From Halonotius pteroides (GTDB lineage: Archaea > Halobacteriota > Halobacteria > Halobacteriales > Haloferacaceae): a DNA stretch of 64,000 bases. The stretch covers positions 174,046 to 238,045 of the forward strand of contig NZ_QMDW01000002.1 of the NCBI RefSeq assembly GCF_003605635.1, in the 5' to 3' direction. The notes below the pieces were generated by a model. That model had not been told where the DNA came from. It made no database searches and was given only the letters and a program-made list of their open reading frames with translations. Shown here piece by piece: positions 32,543 to 40,670 of the stretch; positions within the stretch are counted from its first letter, which is position 1, and every line of letters begins with the position of its first letter. The position numbers were made by a program, and so were the translations under genes.

Positions 32543-34152
32543 GCTTCCAGTTCCGGCTCTGGTGGCTGCAGTTCCGCGGCGGTTACCACCCGCGTTCCGA
32601 TCGGCTGTTTGACGAACTCGCCGGTGCTGGCGGCGACAATATGATCGAGGCCGTGTTGGGCGGCAACGTCAAGCAGTCGCTGGCTGCATTCGCCGTCGAC
32701 GACCAACGCGTACGGGTCGGCGGCGGCCTCGATCGCCTCGATGAGTGCTGCTGGCTCGGTCTCGGTGATGACCCCAAACTCAGCGTCAAGAAGTCGGGCG
32801 GTGCCAGTCTCCGCGTCGATAACTGCCGCAACGTGGCTGCGCACGGTCGATGGCTCGGCGTCGGTGGCATCGGCAGATTCGTCGGTATCGTCAGCCGAAG
32901 CCCCATCGACAGTCGAATCGGTGTTACCGTCCGCGTTGTCGCTGGCCGGCGACGCAGGTGTCGGAGCGGAGTCGGCGTCAGCCGGAGAGTCGGCTACCGC
33001 ATCCGGTGTGGGGGCCACGTCATCGGAATCGGAGCCTGCTGCATCGGCGGCCGTCGCGGCACCAGCGTCAACCGTGTCGTCGACGGCCCCAGCAGCGTCG
33101 ACAGCTGACTCGGCTGTAGCGGTTCCGGTATCCGTATGCGCCGCAGTGTCCTCAGCGGTGACGCCAGATGACGCCCCGGCAGAAGGCTGATCGGACGGTG
33201 GCGATGGCGACGCCGCAGGGGAGCTTGTCGGGACGACCTCGACCTCGGTGTCTTCGTCGTGCGGTGGGAGGTGGTCGTCGGCCGAGCGGGGTTGCTCGTC
33301 GGCGGTCTCATCGATGATATCAGCGATCGCCTCCCGGACGTTTGACGCGCCGCGAAGCCGGTCGGCGATAACCTTCTGCTGGAGCCGGTTGATAACAGCA
33401 GAGCGGGACAGATCCTCAACCGACCGATCGGGCGGCGCGAAGGCAACGAAATCGATATCGCCGACCTGCAGCAGCTCCCGGAGGATGAGCTCGCCGCCGC
33501 GGTCGCCGTCGACGAAGACGGTCGCCGTCCGCTCGGCGGTGAGATCGGCGACGGCGTCGGGCACGTCGGTACCCTCGACGGCGATGGCGTTTTTGATTCC
33601 GTAGGCCAACAGTTGGCGCACGTCAGACCGGCCCTCGACGATGATCACCGCATCGGAGCTGTCGACTTTCGGGCCAGCTGGCAGCCCCTCATACTCGATG
33701 ACATCGGCGACGCGGGCGGAATCCCGCACGTCGTCGACGAGGTCTGCCCCGGAGACACCGGTTTCGTCGAACGCTGTTGCCAACAGCTCCTTGGCACGGT
33801 CGACGATCTCCCGGCGTTTGGCCGCTCGGATGTCCTCGATGGAGGTGACCTCGATGTCGGCCCGGCAGGGGCCAACACGGTTGATCGTCTCCAGAGAGGC
33901 CGCTAAGATCGCGGTTTCGGCCTTGCCGAGGCTGGTGGCGATCGTCAACTCGCCGAATGACTGGCCGTTTTCGGAGCTGATCTCAACGTCGATCCGGCCA
34001 ACCTTCGAGGACTGCTGGAGGTCACGAAGATCCAACTCATCGCCCAACAACCCCTCGGTTTGGCCGAAGACCGCGCCGACGACATCGCTCCGCTCGACGA
34101 TGCCGTTGGCGGCGATCCGGGCGTGAATCAGATACTTTGTTGTGTCGTCCAT
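32539..34152 (-). CDS. dnaG: Archaeal DnaG-like primase
   Basis: A 537-residue DnaG homologue. Archaeal DnaG has primase activity in vitro and is also found with the exosome. Residues 1-160 are the archaeal N-terminal domain (DDTTKYLIHARIAANGIVER). The TOPRIM domain follows, with the catalytic Glu in VIIVEGRSDVRQLL and the acidic pair in TVFVDGDRGGEL. A long Ala/Asp/Thr/Ser low-complexity linker (about residues 300-450) precedes a conserved C-terminal domain. The ATG at 34152 is chosen. A TATA-like element on the minus strand (around 34200-34210, read TTTATATA) fits as promoter. Confidence 0.95.
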   Translation of the reverse strand: MDDTTKYLIHARIAANGIVERSDVVGAVFGQTEGLLGDELDLRDLQQSSKVGRIDVEISSENGQSFGELTIATSLGKAETAILAASLETINRVGPCRADIEVTSIEDIRAAKRREIVDRAKELLATAFDETGVSGADLVDDVRDSARVADVIEYEGLPAGPKVDSSDAVIIVEGRSDVRQLLAYGIKNAIAVEGTDVPDAVADLTAERTATVFVDGDRGGELILRELLQVGDIDFVAFAPPDRSVEDLSRSAVINRLQQKVIADRLRGASNVREAIADIIDETADEQPRSADDHLPPHDEDTEVEVVPTSSPAASPSPPSDQPSAGASSGVTAEDTAAHTDTGTATAESAVDAAGAVDDTVDAGAATAADAAGSDSDDVAPTPDAVADSPADADSAPTPASPASDNADGNTDSTVDGASADDTDESADATDAEPSTVRSHVAAVIDAETGTARLLDAEFGVITETEPAALIEAIEAAADPYALVVDGECSQRLLDVAAQHGLDHIVAASTGEFVKQPIGTRVVTAAELQPPEPELEA

Positions 34153-34388
34153 GGGAACACTCCAGCGACGGAGAGACGTACAGGGTGATGCCGCTGATAT
34201 CATATATAAATTCTACGATCTGAAATACCTGTCGTCAGCAGTGGCCACACTGACAGCCGATAGGAACCCTGCACGTCGAAATGGTGGGAGCTCACTCGTC
34301 TGGTGTCGACCTGAATTGAATAAAATTTATCTTCAAACAGCAACTCTGCGAAGAGATAGTAATCTTTAGGGGCATCTGGAGTATACTA

Positions 34389-34613
34389 ATGATACAAATG
34401 AACCCGTCGATGCGCGCTGCCGGCTGGCTACTTACATTCGCCGTCGTCGTCGCCGGCGCGGTGCCGTGGTTTCTCTGGGGCAGTAGCCAACTGATCGGTG
34501 GCCTGCCGCTGTGGCTGTGGTGGCATATCGGCTGGATGATCGTCGCTACCGCCATCTTCGCCGCCTTCACGCGCCACGGCTGGGATCGGTATCTGGGAGG
34601 CATCGATGCCTAA
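34389..34613 (+). CDS. DUF3311 small membrane protein
   Basis: A 74-residue protein with two membrane helices: LLTFAVVVAGAVPWFLWG and LWLWWHIGWMIVATAIFAAF. DUF3311 proteins are found next to sodium:solute symporters and may be small accessory subunits. Its stop lies eight bases inside the symporter frame, so the two are coupled. A second Met four residues in is possible. AT-rich sequence with TATA-like TTTATC at about 34325 lies upstream. Confidence 0.85.
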   Translation: MIQMNPSMRAAGWLLTFAVVVAGAVPWFLWGSSQLIGGLPLWLWWHIGWMIVATAIFAAFTRHGWDRYLGGIDA

Positions 34614-36144
34614 CCCGGCTCTGCTGTCCGGCGGGCTGTCGACAGCGGCGACATCGGTCGAGTTACTGGTCGTTGTGGGCTACCTGCTGGTCGCGTTGTT
34701 GGTCGGCTTAGTAGCCTACCGGCTGACCGGCACCGACGCCGAGGACTACTACCTTGCGAGCCGATCGATCGGCACACTTGTCTTGCTGTTTACAACCTTT
34801 GCGACGCTGTTGTCGGCGTTTACCTTCTTTGCGGGCCCCAACCTCGCCTACAGACAGGGCCCCGAGTGGATTCTGGTGATGGGAACGATGGATGGGATCC
34901 TGTTTGCGATCCTCTGGTATCTCATCGGCTACAAACAGTGGCTGATTGGCCAACAGCACGGCTACGTCACGCTGCCGGAGATGCTCGGCGATCGGTTCGG
35001 CTCCACCCGGCTTCGCGGGCTAGTCGCGGGCGTGAGCCTCTTTTGGCTCTTTCCGTACGTGATGCTCCAACAGATGGGTGCCGGCGAGGCACTGGTCGGC
35101 CTTACCGACGGGGCGGTGCCCTACTGGGGTGGGGCCGCGCTGATCACCGTCTTCATGATCCTCTATGTCGGTCTCGCGGGAATGCGCGGGGTGGCGTGGA
35201 CCGATACGATCCAGGGGCTGTTCATGCTGGGCGTGATCTGGATCGCCGTCGCGTGGGTGCTGTCGGCGGTCGGTGGGCCGGCTGTCGCGGCCGCCGGGTT
35301 GGACGCGAACAACCCGACATTCCTCGCGTTAGGGAGTAGCTTCTACACACCGCAGTATATTATCTCGACGGCCGTCGTCATCGCCTTCGGGGTGACGATG
35401 TTTCCGCAGATTAACCAACGGTTCTTTGTCGCCGAATCGGCAGCGGTACTGAAACGCTCCTTTGCGCTGTGGCCGGTGTTGGTACTGCTGTTGTTCGTGC
35501 CGGCGTTCCTGTTGGGGACGTGGGCGGCCGGCCTCGGGATCAGTGTGCCTGAAGGCGCGAACGTGTTGCCGGTGTTACTCGGGGAGTACACTCCAGGATG
35601 GTTCGCCGCACTCGTGATCGCCGGCGCGATGGCGGCGATGATGTCGTCGTCGGATTCGATGCTGTTGTCAGGGTCGTCGTACTTCACGCGGGATCTGTAC
35701 CGGCCGTTTGTCGAGCCCGCGGTGACAGCCGACCGGGAAGGGTGGCTCGCCAGAGGCGGCGTCGTCGCCTTCGCAACCGGAACCTTCCTCACCAGTCTCA
35801 CCCGGCCGGGGACGCTGATCCAGGTCGGCAGCACCGCCTTCGGTGGCTTCGCCCAACTCACGCTGCCGGTGATGGTCGCCCTCTACTGGCCGAACACAAC
35901 GCGACGTGGGATGCTTGCCGGAATCGGCGGGAGCCAACTGCTGTACCTGAGCCACGTCTTCGTGCCGACAGTGCCGGTTGATATCGGTGGCACCACCATC
36001 TCACTGTTTGCGCGAACGTACGGTGGCTGGGATGTCGCCCTCGCTGGGATGGCACTGGGGGCGGCACTGACCATCGGTGTCTCGTGGGTGACCACAGCCG
36101 GGGTCGACGAAGCCGCCGAACGATTCGCTGTTGGTGCGGATTGA
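34606..36144 (+). CDS. Sodium:solute symporter (SSS family)
   Basis: A 512-residue secondary transporter with about thirteen membrane helices. The family features are GTDAEDYYLASRSIGTLVLL at the first helices, LFTTFATLLSAFTFFAGPNL, the sodium-site segment AGAMAAMMSSSDSMLLSGSS, and the TMD5-like GLAGMRGVAWTDTIQGLFML. Together with a DUF3311 partner it resembles the PanF/YhdT type of arrangement, but the solute cannot be told. No metabolic operon is attached. Confidence 0.92.
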   Translation: MPNPALLSGGLSTAATSVELLVVVGYLLVALLVGLVAYRLTGTDAEDYYLASRSIGTLVLLFTTFATLLSAFTFFAGPNLAYRQGPEWILVMGTMDGILFAILWYLIGYKQWLIGQQHGYVTLPEMLGDRFGSTRLRGLVAGVSLFWLFPYVMLQQMGAGEALVGLTDGAVPYWGGAALITVFMILYVGLAGMRGVAWTDTIQGLFMLGVIWIAVAWVLSAVGGPAVAAAGLDANNPTFLALGSSFYTPQYIISTAVVIAFGVTMFPQINQRFFVAESAAVLKRSFALWPVLVLLLFVPAFLLGTWAAGLGISVPEGANVLPVLLGEYTPGWFAALVIAGAMAAMMSSSDSMLLSGSSYFTRDLYRPFVEPAVTADREGWLARGGVVAFATGTFLTSLTRPGTLIQVGSTAFGGFAQLTLPVMVALYWPNTTRRGMLAGIGGSQLLYLSHVFVPTVPVDIGGTTISLFARTYGGWDVALAGMALGAALTIGVSWVTTAGVDEAAERFAVGAD

Positions 36145-36407
36145 GGCGACGCCGATCTGCTCATTTCTGTCTGGGGAATACGTTGACCACCGGAGACAGG
36201 TGGCTATCGGATATCATGAATAGGTGTGGTGACTAATGGCACACATAGCATACAATAGAATATCCCCACTTTGTGCTAATATATTAGTCAACAGTAGCTG
36301 TTTCAAATCTTATCTCAAAAATACCTGAACGACTATTACTAATTCCGGGAAAAACTTTATTGCTTGTTGACTGCTTGTCTCACCTGCAAGGACAAGAGGA
36401 CTGACGT

Positions 36408-36857
36408 ATGAGTTCAACAAATCTTCACGGCACCGGGCAGCCGACGATGACGCCGACAGTCGGGCCGAACGAGCCGACCGGCGAGAACGCAACGATTCCG
36501 GAAACGATCCCACAGACCGAACGGACGGTCTACCGGGACAGCGACACCGTCATTCGTATTCATCCAGCGGCACCGGGCGACGACGCGCTGTGTGTCACGC
36601 TGTATGTTCCACTTGATGAGGTGACGGCGTCGCTGACGCCAGCACACGCCTCCACGTGGCGCGAGCAGTCCTTCGAAACAACTGCGAACACGGTTGATTC
36701 ACTCCCTGACGGGGTGTACGAGCTGTACAGAGAGACGGTTACCAAGCTCACCAAGCGACTGTCCGTCTCGATCACCGAACCGGCAAGTGGCTACGGTCAG
36801 TGTCACCGCCGCCACGACGGCCCCGAGATCGTCTCCTTCCGCACGCGATTGCGGTGA
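36408..36857 (+). CDS. Hypothetical protein
   Basis: A 149-residue soluble protein. The first 40 residues are Pro/Thr-rich and unstructured. The centre (YRDSDTVIRIHPAAPGDDAL, then CVTLYVPLDEVTASLTP) looks like beta strands, and a helix ELYRETVTKLTKRLSV follows. I do not recognise the family. A TATA-like ACTTTATTG (36353-36361) lies about 50 nt upstream of the ATG, within an AT-rich 263-bp gap (36145-36407) that holds no other gene. Confidence 0.6.
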   Translation: MSSTNLHGTGQPTMTPTVGPNEPTGENATIPETIPQTERTVYRDSDTVIRIHPAAPGDDALCVTLYVPLDEVTASLTPAHASTWREQSFETTANTVDSLPDGVYELYRETVTKLTKRLSVSITEPASGYGQCHRRHDGPEIVSFRTRLR

Positions 36858-36924
36858 CCGCGAAACTGCGGGGCTTGTTGTGGAGTATCCCCAGACTTAT
36901 TTGCGTATACATCGCACCAACCCT

Positions 36925-37758
36925 ATGGTCTATCGCTGGCGGTCTCGGCAGGCTGCCTACACGGTGTGGGGAGCCCAGCGAGAGCCGATGGCCGAGGAGA
37001 TCAAACAACATCTCTTCGACCATCACCAAGATTATCTGTCGCATGAGGATCCGGGCGTCAGCTGGGGGTGTCCCTACTGTGATCGATCAGAGATCAGCTA
37101 CGACGAGGAGAAAACGATCCAGCATTTCAAAGACCACCTCTTCGGACACGAAGACCAGTTTATCGAGTCGGGCGTCCACGTTGCCGATGACATCGACCGG
37201 TCGGGCAACATCCTTGTCAAGGCACCACAGGGCAGCCCGGGCATCAAAAACGCCCGAGTTCATTTTCTCGCACCGGGCGATATCGTCATTCTCGTGACGA
37301 CAAATCCGGCAGCAAGACTCCGGTTGCTGCGGGAAGAACTCGGCAGTTGGCCGGCGCTGACGGTCGTGTTGACAACGAAGGATAACCCCGCCGAGGATAT
37401 CGCCGGGCTCGATGTCTCCAACGTACCGATCGAGATCGTCAAGCTCAGCAAGCGGCTCAGCCTCTCGAAGCTTGGCAATACGATCTCACAGGTGCTCGAC
37501 GAACACGGCCGCTCGGAAGGCCGGATCACCGTCGAGTTCGACATCCTTTCGGAGCTTATCGACAAGTTCGGCGAAAAGCCCGCGTTCAAATTCCTCCAGA
37601 TCCTGACCAACCAGTTCAAAACGGTCGGCGGAATCGCCTACTATCCGCTGGATCCCACCGCCCACGACGAATCCACGCTGGGTCTCCTCGACGACTCCTT
37701 TGATCTTGTGGTCCGGGCAACTGAGACCAACTTCATCGCCGACAGGGATAATCGCTGA
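36925..37758 (+). CDS. HTR-like domain protein with N-terminal C2H2 zinc finger
   Basis: A 277-residue protein. Residues 50-80 contain WGCPYCDRSEISYDEE and then TIQHFKDHLFGHE, a C-x2-C-x14-H-x3-H finger. The rest is an HTR-like/RecA-like domain: DIVILVTTNPAARLRLLREE, then LTVVLTTKDNPAEDI, IVKLSKRLSLSKLGNTIS and LGLLDDSFDLVVRATE. There is no Walker A loop, in contrast to the HTR-like protein at 10559-11179, so it is probably not an ATPase. A TATA-like CTTATTTG (36896-36903) about 25 nt before the ATG indicates a leaderless transcript and supports this start. Its role is unknown; regulation or signalling is likely. Confidence 0.7.
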   Translation: MVYRWRSRQAAYTVWGAQREPMAEEIKQHLFDHHQDYLSHEDPGVSWGCPYCDRSEISYDEEKTIQHFKDHLFGHEDQFIESGVHVADDIDRSGNILVKAPQGSPGIKNARVHFLAPGDIVILVTTNPAARLRLLREELGSWPALTVVLTTKDNPAEDIAGLDVSNVPIEIVKLSKRLSLSKLGNTISQVLDEHGRSEGRITVEFDILSELIDKFGEKPAFKFLQILTNQFKTVGGIAYYPLDPTAHDESTLGLLDDSFDLVVRATETNFIADRDNR

Positions 37759-38000
37759 TCCCAGCGACGGCACGCAGATAGATTCCACTGGAACCTGATA
37801 ACTGGCTATGCGCCTCTATTAATACCGACGGGATCTCCAGGTTCCAGATACCGTGAGTTGGCGGCGGCGACAATTGACAGTACCACGCTGCCGGTGTATG
37901 TCGTCGATCACGACATGCTTGTGCGACTCGGCCGGCGACAACGAGCGTGATCGACCTTTTGAGACGGCACTCGGCGAGCGATAGGGACACCGCCGACGCG
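37759..38000 (+). other. Intergenic region with possible decayed coding fragment
   Basis: The 242 bp between two convergent genes hold no start-to-stop gene. One frame is open across most of it and ends near 37951 (TGA) with LPVYVVDHDMLVRLGRRQRA. That stretch reads like protein rather than spacer, but no start codon or family was found. It may be the tail of a lost gene or chance openness in GC-rich DNA. Confidence 0.2.
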
Positions 38001-38732
38001 TCAGGTCGGGCCGAGAACCGGTCGGGCAAGCCGTCGAAGCAGGCTCCTGAGTCCACCGATGGCCAGCCGACCAACGCCGGTGACACCGAGCTGACGCGTG
38101 TTGAGTGCATACCGAGGCGAGTCATCGGCGGTCATCACCGTTTTGGCGGCGGTTGAATCGGCTGATGGGTCGTCGACACGGACGATCGGCCCGTCGTCGC
38201 CGGACAGCTCGATCGCCGCCTGCACCTGGCGTTCGGTGAGATCGCAACAGGCGGCAATCTCGGAGACGGTCTTCGGGCCAGCTTCGAGCGTGTCGGCGAT
38301 GCGGTTGAGACGTAGCATCCGAAGCAGGAACGCATCGGGATCGAGATCGTCGGCCTGATCGATCTCGGTATCGGCGGTGTCGTACGCGAAGTCGACACGG
38401 GCGTCCAGTAGCAGCCAAAGCCCCCCGATGACGGCCGCAACGGGGGCCCACAGCACCCGAAGCGCGGCCGGCTGGCGAAACTCAGCGACGAGCCACACAA
38501 GACTGACAGCAAGCAGCACCACCGCGAAGCCGGCAGTCACCCAACGATTGTCGATGCCGGGCGTGTCGATGAGCACCTGGCGGGTTTCAACGATGAGAAA
38601 TGCGGTCGCCAGCCCGGCGACGAGTGCGACGTTGCCGGTGAAAGCAACCACGCCACCAGCCACAAGCAGGTACACCAGGAGCGTTCGGGGTGACACGCGC
38701 TGTGTAACGCGTGCAGTGAGTGAGGAGGGCAT
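38001..38732 (-). CDS. Membrane protein with C-terminal winged-helix domain
   Basis: A 243-residue protein. Four membrane segments lie between residues 15 and 108, for example LLVYLLVAGGVVAFTGNVAL and AGFAVVLLAVSLVWLVAEF. After an acidic linker (DTADTEIDQADDLDPD), residues 140-195 form a winged helix-turn-helix: RLNRIADTLEAGPKTVSEIA, then CDLTERQVQAAIELSGDDG. Such membrane-tethered wHTH proteins are frequent in haloarchaea. The ligand, target genes and function are unknown. A TATA-like element lies in the short gap to the next gene. Confidence 0.65.
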   Translation of the reverse strand: MPSSLTARVTQRVSPRTLLVYLLVAGGVVAFTGNVALVAGLATAFLIVETRQVLIDTPGIDNRWVTAGFAVVLLAVSLVWLVAEFRQPAALRVLWAPVAAVIGGLWLLLDARVDFAYDTADTEIDQADDLDPDAFLLRMLRLNRIADTLEAGPKTVSEIAACCDLTERQVQAAIELSGDDGPIVRVDDPSADSTAAKTVMTADDSPRYALNTRQLGVTGVGRLAIGGLRSLLRRLARPVLGPT

Positions 38733-38768
38733 ACCGTAGGCTATCGGCCGTATCGCATAAATAGACTG

Positions 38769-39245
38769 TTAGGCCGACTGGTTTGCCTGCCGTTTTCGTT
38801 TGATACGACGGTGCATCGCTCGCTCAATGATCGTGCCGTCGCCGAGCTCCTCATCAGGGTAGGGGTAGGTGCGGTCGCAGGCATCGCAGGCCCAGACGTG
38901 TTCGGTCAGAATGACCCACTTGGAGACCGTTTGAATCCCGAGGGCATGCTTATCATGCGGACAGTAAGGGCCGTGTACATAGGTGTAGGCGGTGTCGTTG
39001 GCGCTGTAGTCCGACGACCGCCACTTGCCGTACTCGCCCTGCCAAAGTACCTCAAACTGCTCTAGTTCGGCGGTCGTATACACCGTTTCGGGCTGGTCTT
39101 TGGCACTAAATGAATGGGGGTCGATCGTTTCAGACTGCTGTTGCTGTCGGGACGATTGGTACTGAGAGACGGCAAAGCCAAACAGCCCCAGATAGACGAG
39201 CACTGATACCACCAGCGAGATAGTGATCACCGTCAGCAACATCAC
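38769..39245 (-). CDS. Membrane-anchored zinc-ribbon-like hypothetical protein
   Basis: A 158-residue protein with one N-terminal membrane helix (VITISLVVSVLVYLGLFGFA), a Gln-rich linker, then a small domain with putative zinc ligands CPHDKHAL and CDACDRTY (C-x2-H and C-x2-C). The C-terminus is basic (RRIKRKRQ). The family was not recognised. It borders the tRNA-derived repeat array on its upstream side, so its promoter lies next to that array. Confidence 0.6.
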   Translation of the reverse strand: MMLLTVITISLVVSVLVYLGLFGFAVSQYQSSRQQQQSETIDPHSFSAKDQPETVYTTAELEQFEVLWQGEYGKWRSSDYSANDTAYTYVHGPYCPHDKHALGIQTVSKWVILTEHVWACDACDRTYPYPDEELGDGTIIERAMHRRIKRKRQANQSA

Positions 39246-39362
39246 AGATGTGGGTGCCGACGGGCGGTCAGTGCGCGGTACATACGTGCTTGTTACTGGG
39301 TATCACTCAAAAGTACACTGTTCGACACGACGCGTCGCTGACAGGGCTGTGTCGTCAGAGAA

Positions 39363-39716
39363 CAGTCGCTCAGGGGTGGTGAACGGTGGGTCAAAATGGG
39401 CCGGCACGAATGTGAATCACGGTCGCTCCTGCCGTCGCTCTCTAATTCAAATCGTGTGTGTTCAATACACCCACCGTTCGTGGTGCCTCGCTCGCGGCAC
39501 TGCGTGCCGCAGTCGCTCGGCGGTGGTGAACGGTGGGTAGAAATGGGCCGGCACGAATTTGAATCACGGTTGTTCCCGCTGGTCACTCCCTCATTCAAAT
39601 CGTGTGTGTTCAATACACCCACCGTTCGTAGTGCCTCGCTCGCGGCACTGCGTGCCGCAGTCGCTCGGCGGTGGTGAACGGTGGGTAGAAATGGGCCGGC
39701 ACGAATTTGAATCGTG
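39363..39716 (-). repeat. 148-bp tandem repeat containing the 3' end of tRNA-Pro
   Basis: A direct repeat with a period of 147-148 bp occupies 39363-39716, about 2.4 copies. Landmarks recur at fixed steps: GGGCCGGCACGAAT at 39398, 39545 and 39693; CAGTCGCT at 39363, 39510 and 39658. The landmark GGGCCGG...TTTGAAT is the 3' T-arm and acceptor strand of the adjacent tRNA-Pro, so each unit carries a copy of the tRNA end. Each unit also has a 7-bp hairpin GCGGCAC-TGC-GTGCCGC (39494-39510 and 39642-39658), inside a wider inverted repeat ACCCACCGTTC...GAACGGTGGGT. It is a non-coding, highly structured array. The rest of the 446-bp gap (39246-39362) shows nothing else. Confidence 0.85.
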
Positions 39717-39764
39717 GTTACGGCCACCCGAAGGCCGAAGGATACCAAGCTACCCCACCGGCCC
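39692..39764 (-). tRNA. tRNA-Pro (anticodon CGG)
   Basis: A 73-nt tRNA on the minus strand. The acceptor GGGCCGG pairs perfectly with CCGGCCC, with discriminator A. The D-arm is GGGT...ATCC. The anticodon arm CGGCC-TTCGGGT-GGCCG gives anticodon CGG (Pro). The T-arm CACGA-TTCAAAT-TCGTG has five pairs. CCA is not encoded and there is no intron. It lies 50 bp downstream of trmY on the same strand and has its own TATA-like element. Its 3' end is repeated downstream in the tandem array. Confidence 0.95.
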
Positions 39765-39785
39765 GCACTCATCGGCACGCCGCGG

Positions 39786-39797
39786 CCGGATTTAACC
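39786..39797 (-). promoter_or_regulatory. tRNA-Pro promoter (TATA box)
   Basis: On the minus strand GGTTAAATCC (complement of about 39788-39797) lies roughly 28 nt before the first base of the tRNA. This is the normal distance for an archaeal TATA box to a tRNA start. It sits just after the trmY stop region. Confidence 0.55.
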
Positions 39798-39814
39798 GTT
39801 ATGATCGTCCCGAC

Positions 39815-40408
39815 TCAGTACTCGGTGTAGCCAGCGGTATCCAGCCAGTTGTGAGCCACCGTGATCGTCTGATCGGCATGCAGCGTCTCAGGGCCAACCC
39901 GAAGTCGCTGCTCAGCGTGTTCGGCCAGCAACTCGGCCTCGCGGTCGGTGAAATCGGTGTGATCCGAGAGGACAAAGATCGGATCGCTCGGGGGTGATAC
40001 CGCCGGGAGCGGCGTTCCCTCGGCGTGCAGTTGAACAACCGGCCCGTCGCTGGCAACGTCGTCAAGTGTCGCCTCGAAGCCAAGACGATAGAGTTCCATC
40101 CCGGGCGATACCTCAGCGGGCAGGTGACCGATAGCATCCGCCCGTTGGTCAAGCGCATCTCGAATCCGGGCGGCGATCGTTCGCTCATCGGGGTAGAGTC
40201 GCCGGAGCGTGTCGCTGTCGAACCGTATGGTGTACTCGTCGCTCACGACGAGATGCATCCGGACGTGCTCGCGGATGCCATGGGAGAGAAACACCGCCGC
40301 ACCGACACAGCGGCACAGGATGTCGAGACGACCGGCCCCCGAGAGATCGTCTAAGGGGAACTCAGCGGTTGCCGGGGCGTCGTGACCGAGCACGATGAAC
40401 TGACGCAT
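39815..40408 (-). CDS. trmY: tRNA pseudouridine(54)-N1 methyltransferase TrmY
   Basis: A 197-residue SPOUT methyltransferase that converts pseudouridine 54 in the T-loop to N1-methylpseudouridine. It has MRQFIVLGHDAPATAEFPLD at the start, GRLDILCRCVGAAVFLSHGI, the SAM-knot segment DPIFVLSDHTDFTDREAELL, and LRVGPETLHADQTITVAHNW at the C-terminus. All match the archaeal TrmY family, as does the length. The substrate pseudouridine is made by Pus10, encoded 4 kb away. It lies directly upstream of a tRNA gene. Confidence 0.95.
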   Translation of the reverse strand: MRQFIVLGHDAPATAEFPLDDLSGAGRLDILCRCVGAAVFLSHGIREHVRMHLVVSDEYTIRFDSDTLRRLYPDERTIAARIRDALDQRADAIGHLPAEVSPGMELYRLGFEATLDDVASDGPVVQLHAEGTPLPAVSPPSDPIFVLSDHTDFTDREAELLAEHAEQRLRVGPETLHADQTITVAHNWLDTAGYTEY

Positions 40409-40670
40409 ACCAGGGTGTCGACAGCAAGGGGTTTAGTGACAGCTACTTGGATCGGTCACGAACCGATAAAACTGAGAGGCGAAGCGAAAATCGAAGACAC
40501 AGATCGAGAGAGCTGTCAACATGTCTTATTGTAGTCGCCGGAATCAAATATACACCGATTGCTGCTCGGAAAAGATCAGATCCATACAGACATAACCCGA
40601 TCAAGTCATCAATATCAAAGTTTGACGCTAGTAACGTAACTTAAATTGATTGCGCTCAAAGGCTAGTTGT

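Noticed and set aside
37733..38125. 130-codon minus-strand frame across the 37.8 kb gap
   Set aside because: It overlaps the 3' ends of two real genes in antisense and has no acidic bias. A plus-strand fragment in the same gap is more protein-like.
39363..39716. CRISPR-like array
   Set aside because: The repeat period of 148 bp has no unique spacers: units are nearly identical over the full length and contain tRNA sequence. There are no cas genes in the window.
39293..39778. Open frames across the tRNA repeat (161 codons on the minus strand, up to 105 on the plus strand)
   Set aside because: They are repeated translations of tRNA and hairpin sequence with high Arg/Ser/His content, the well-known artefact of tRNA regions in GC-rich genomes.
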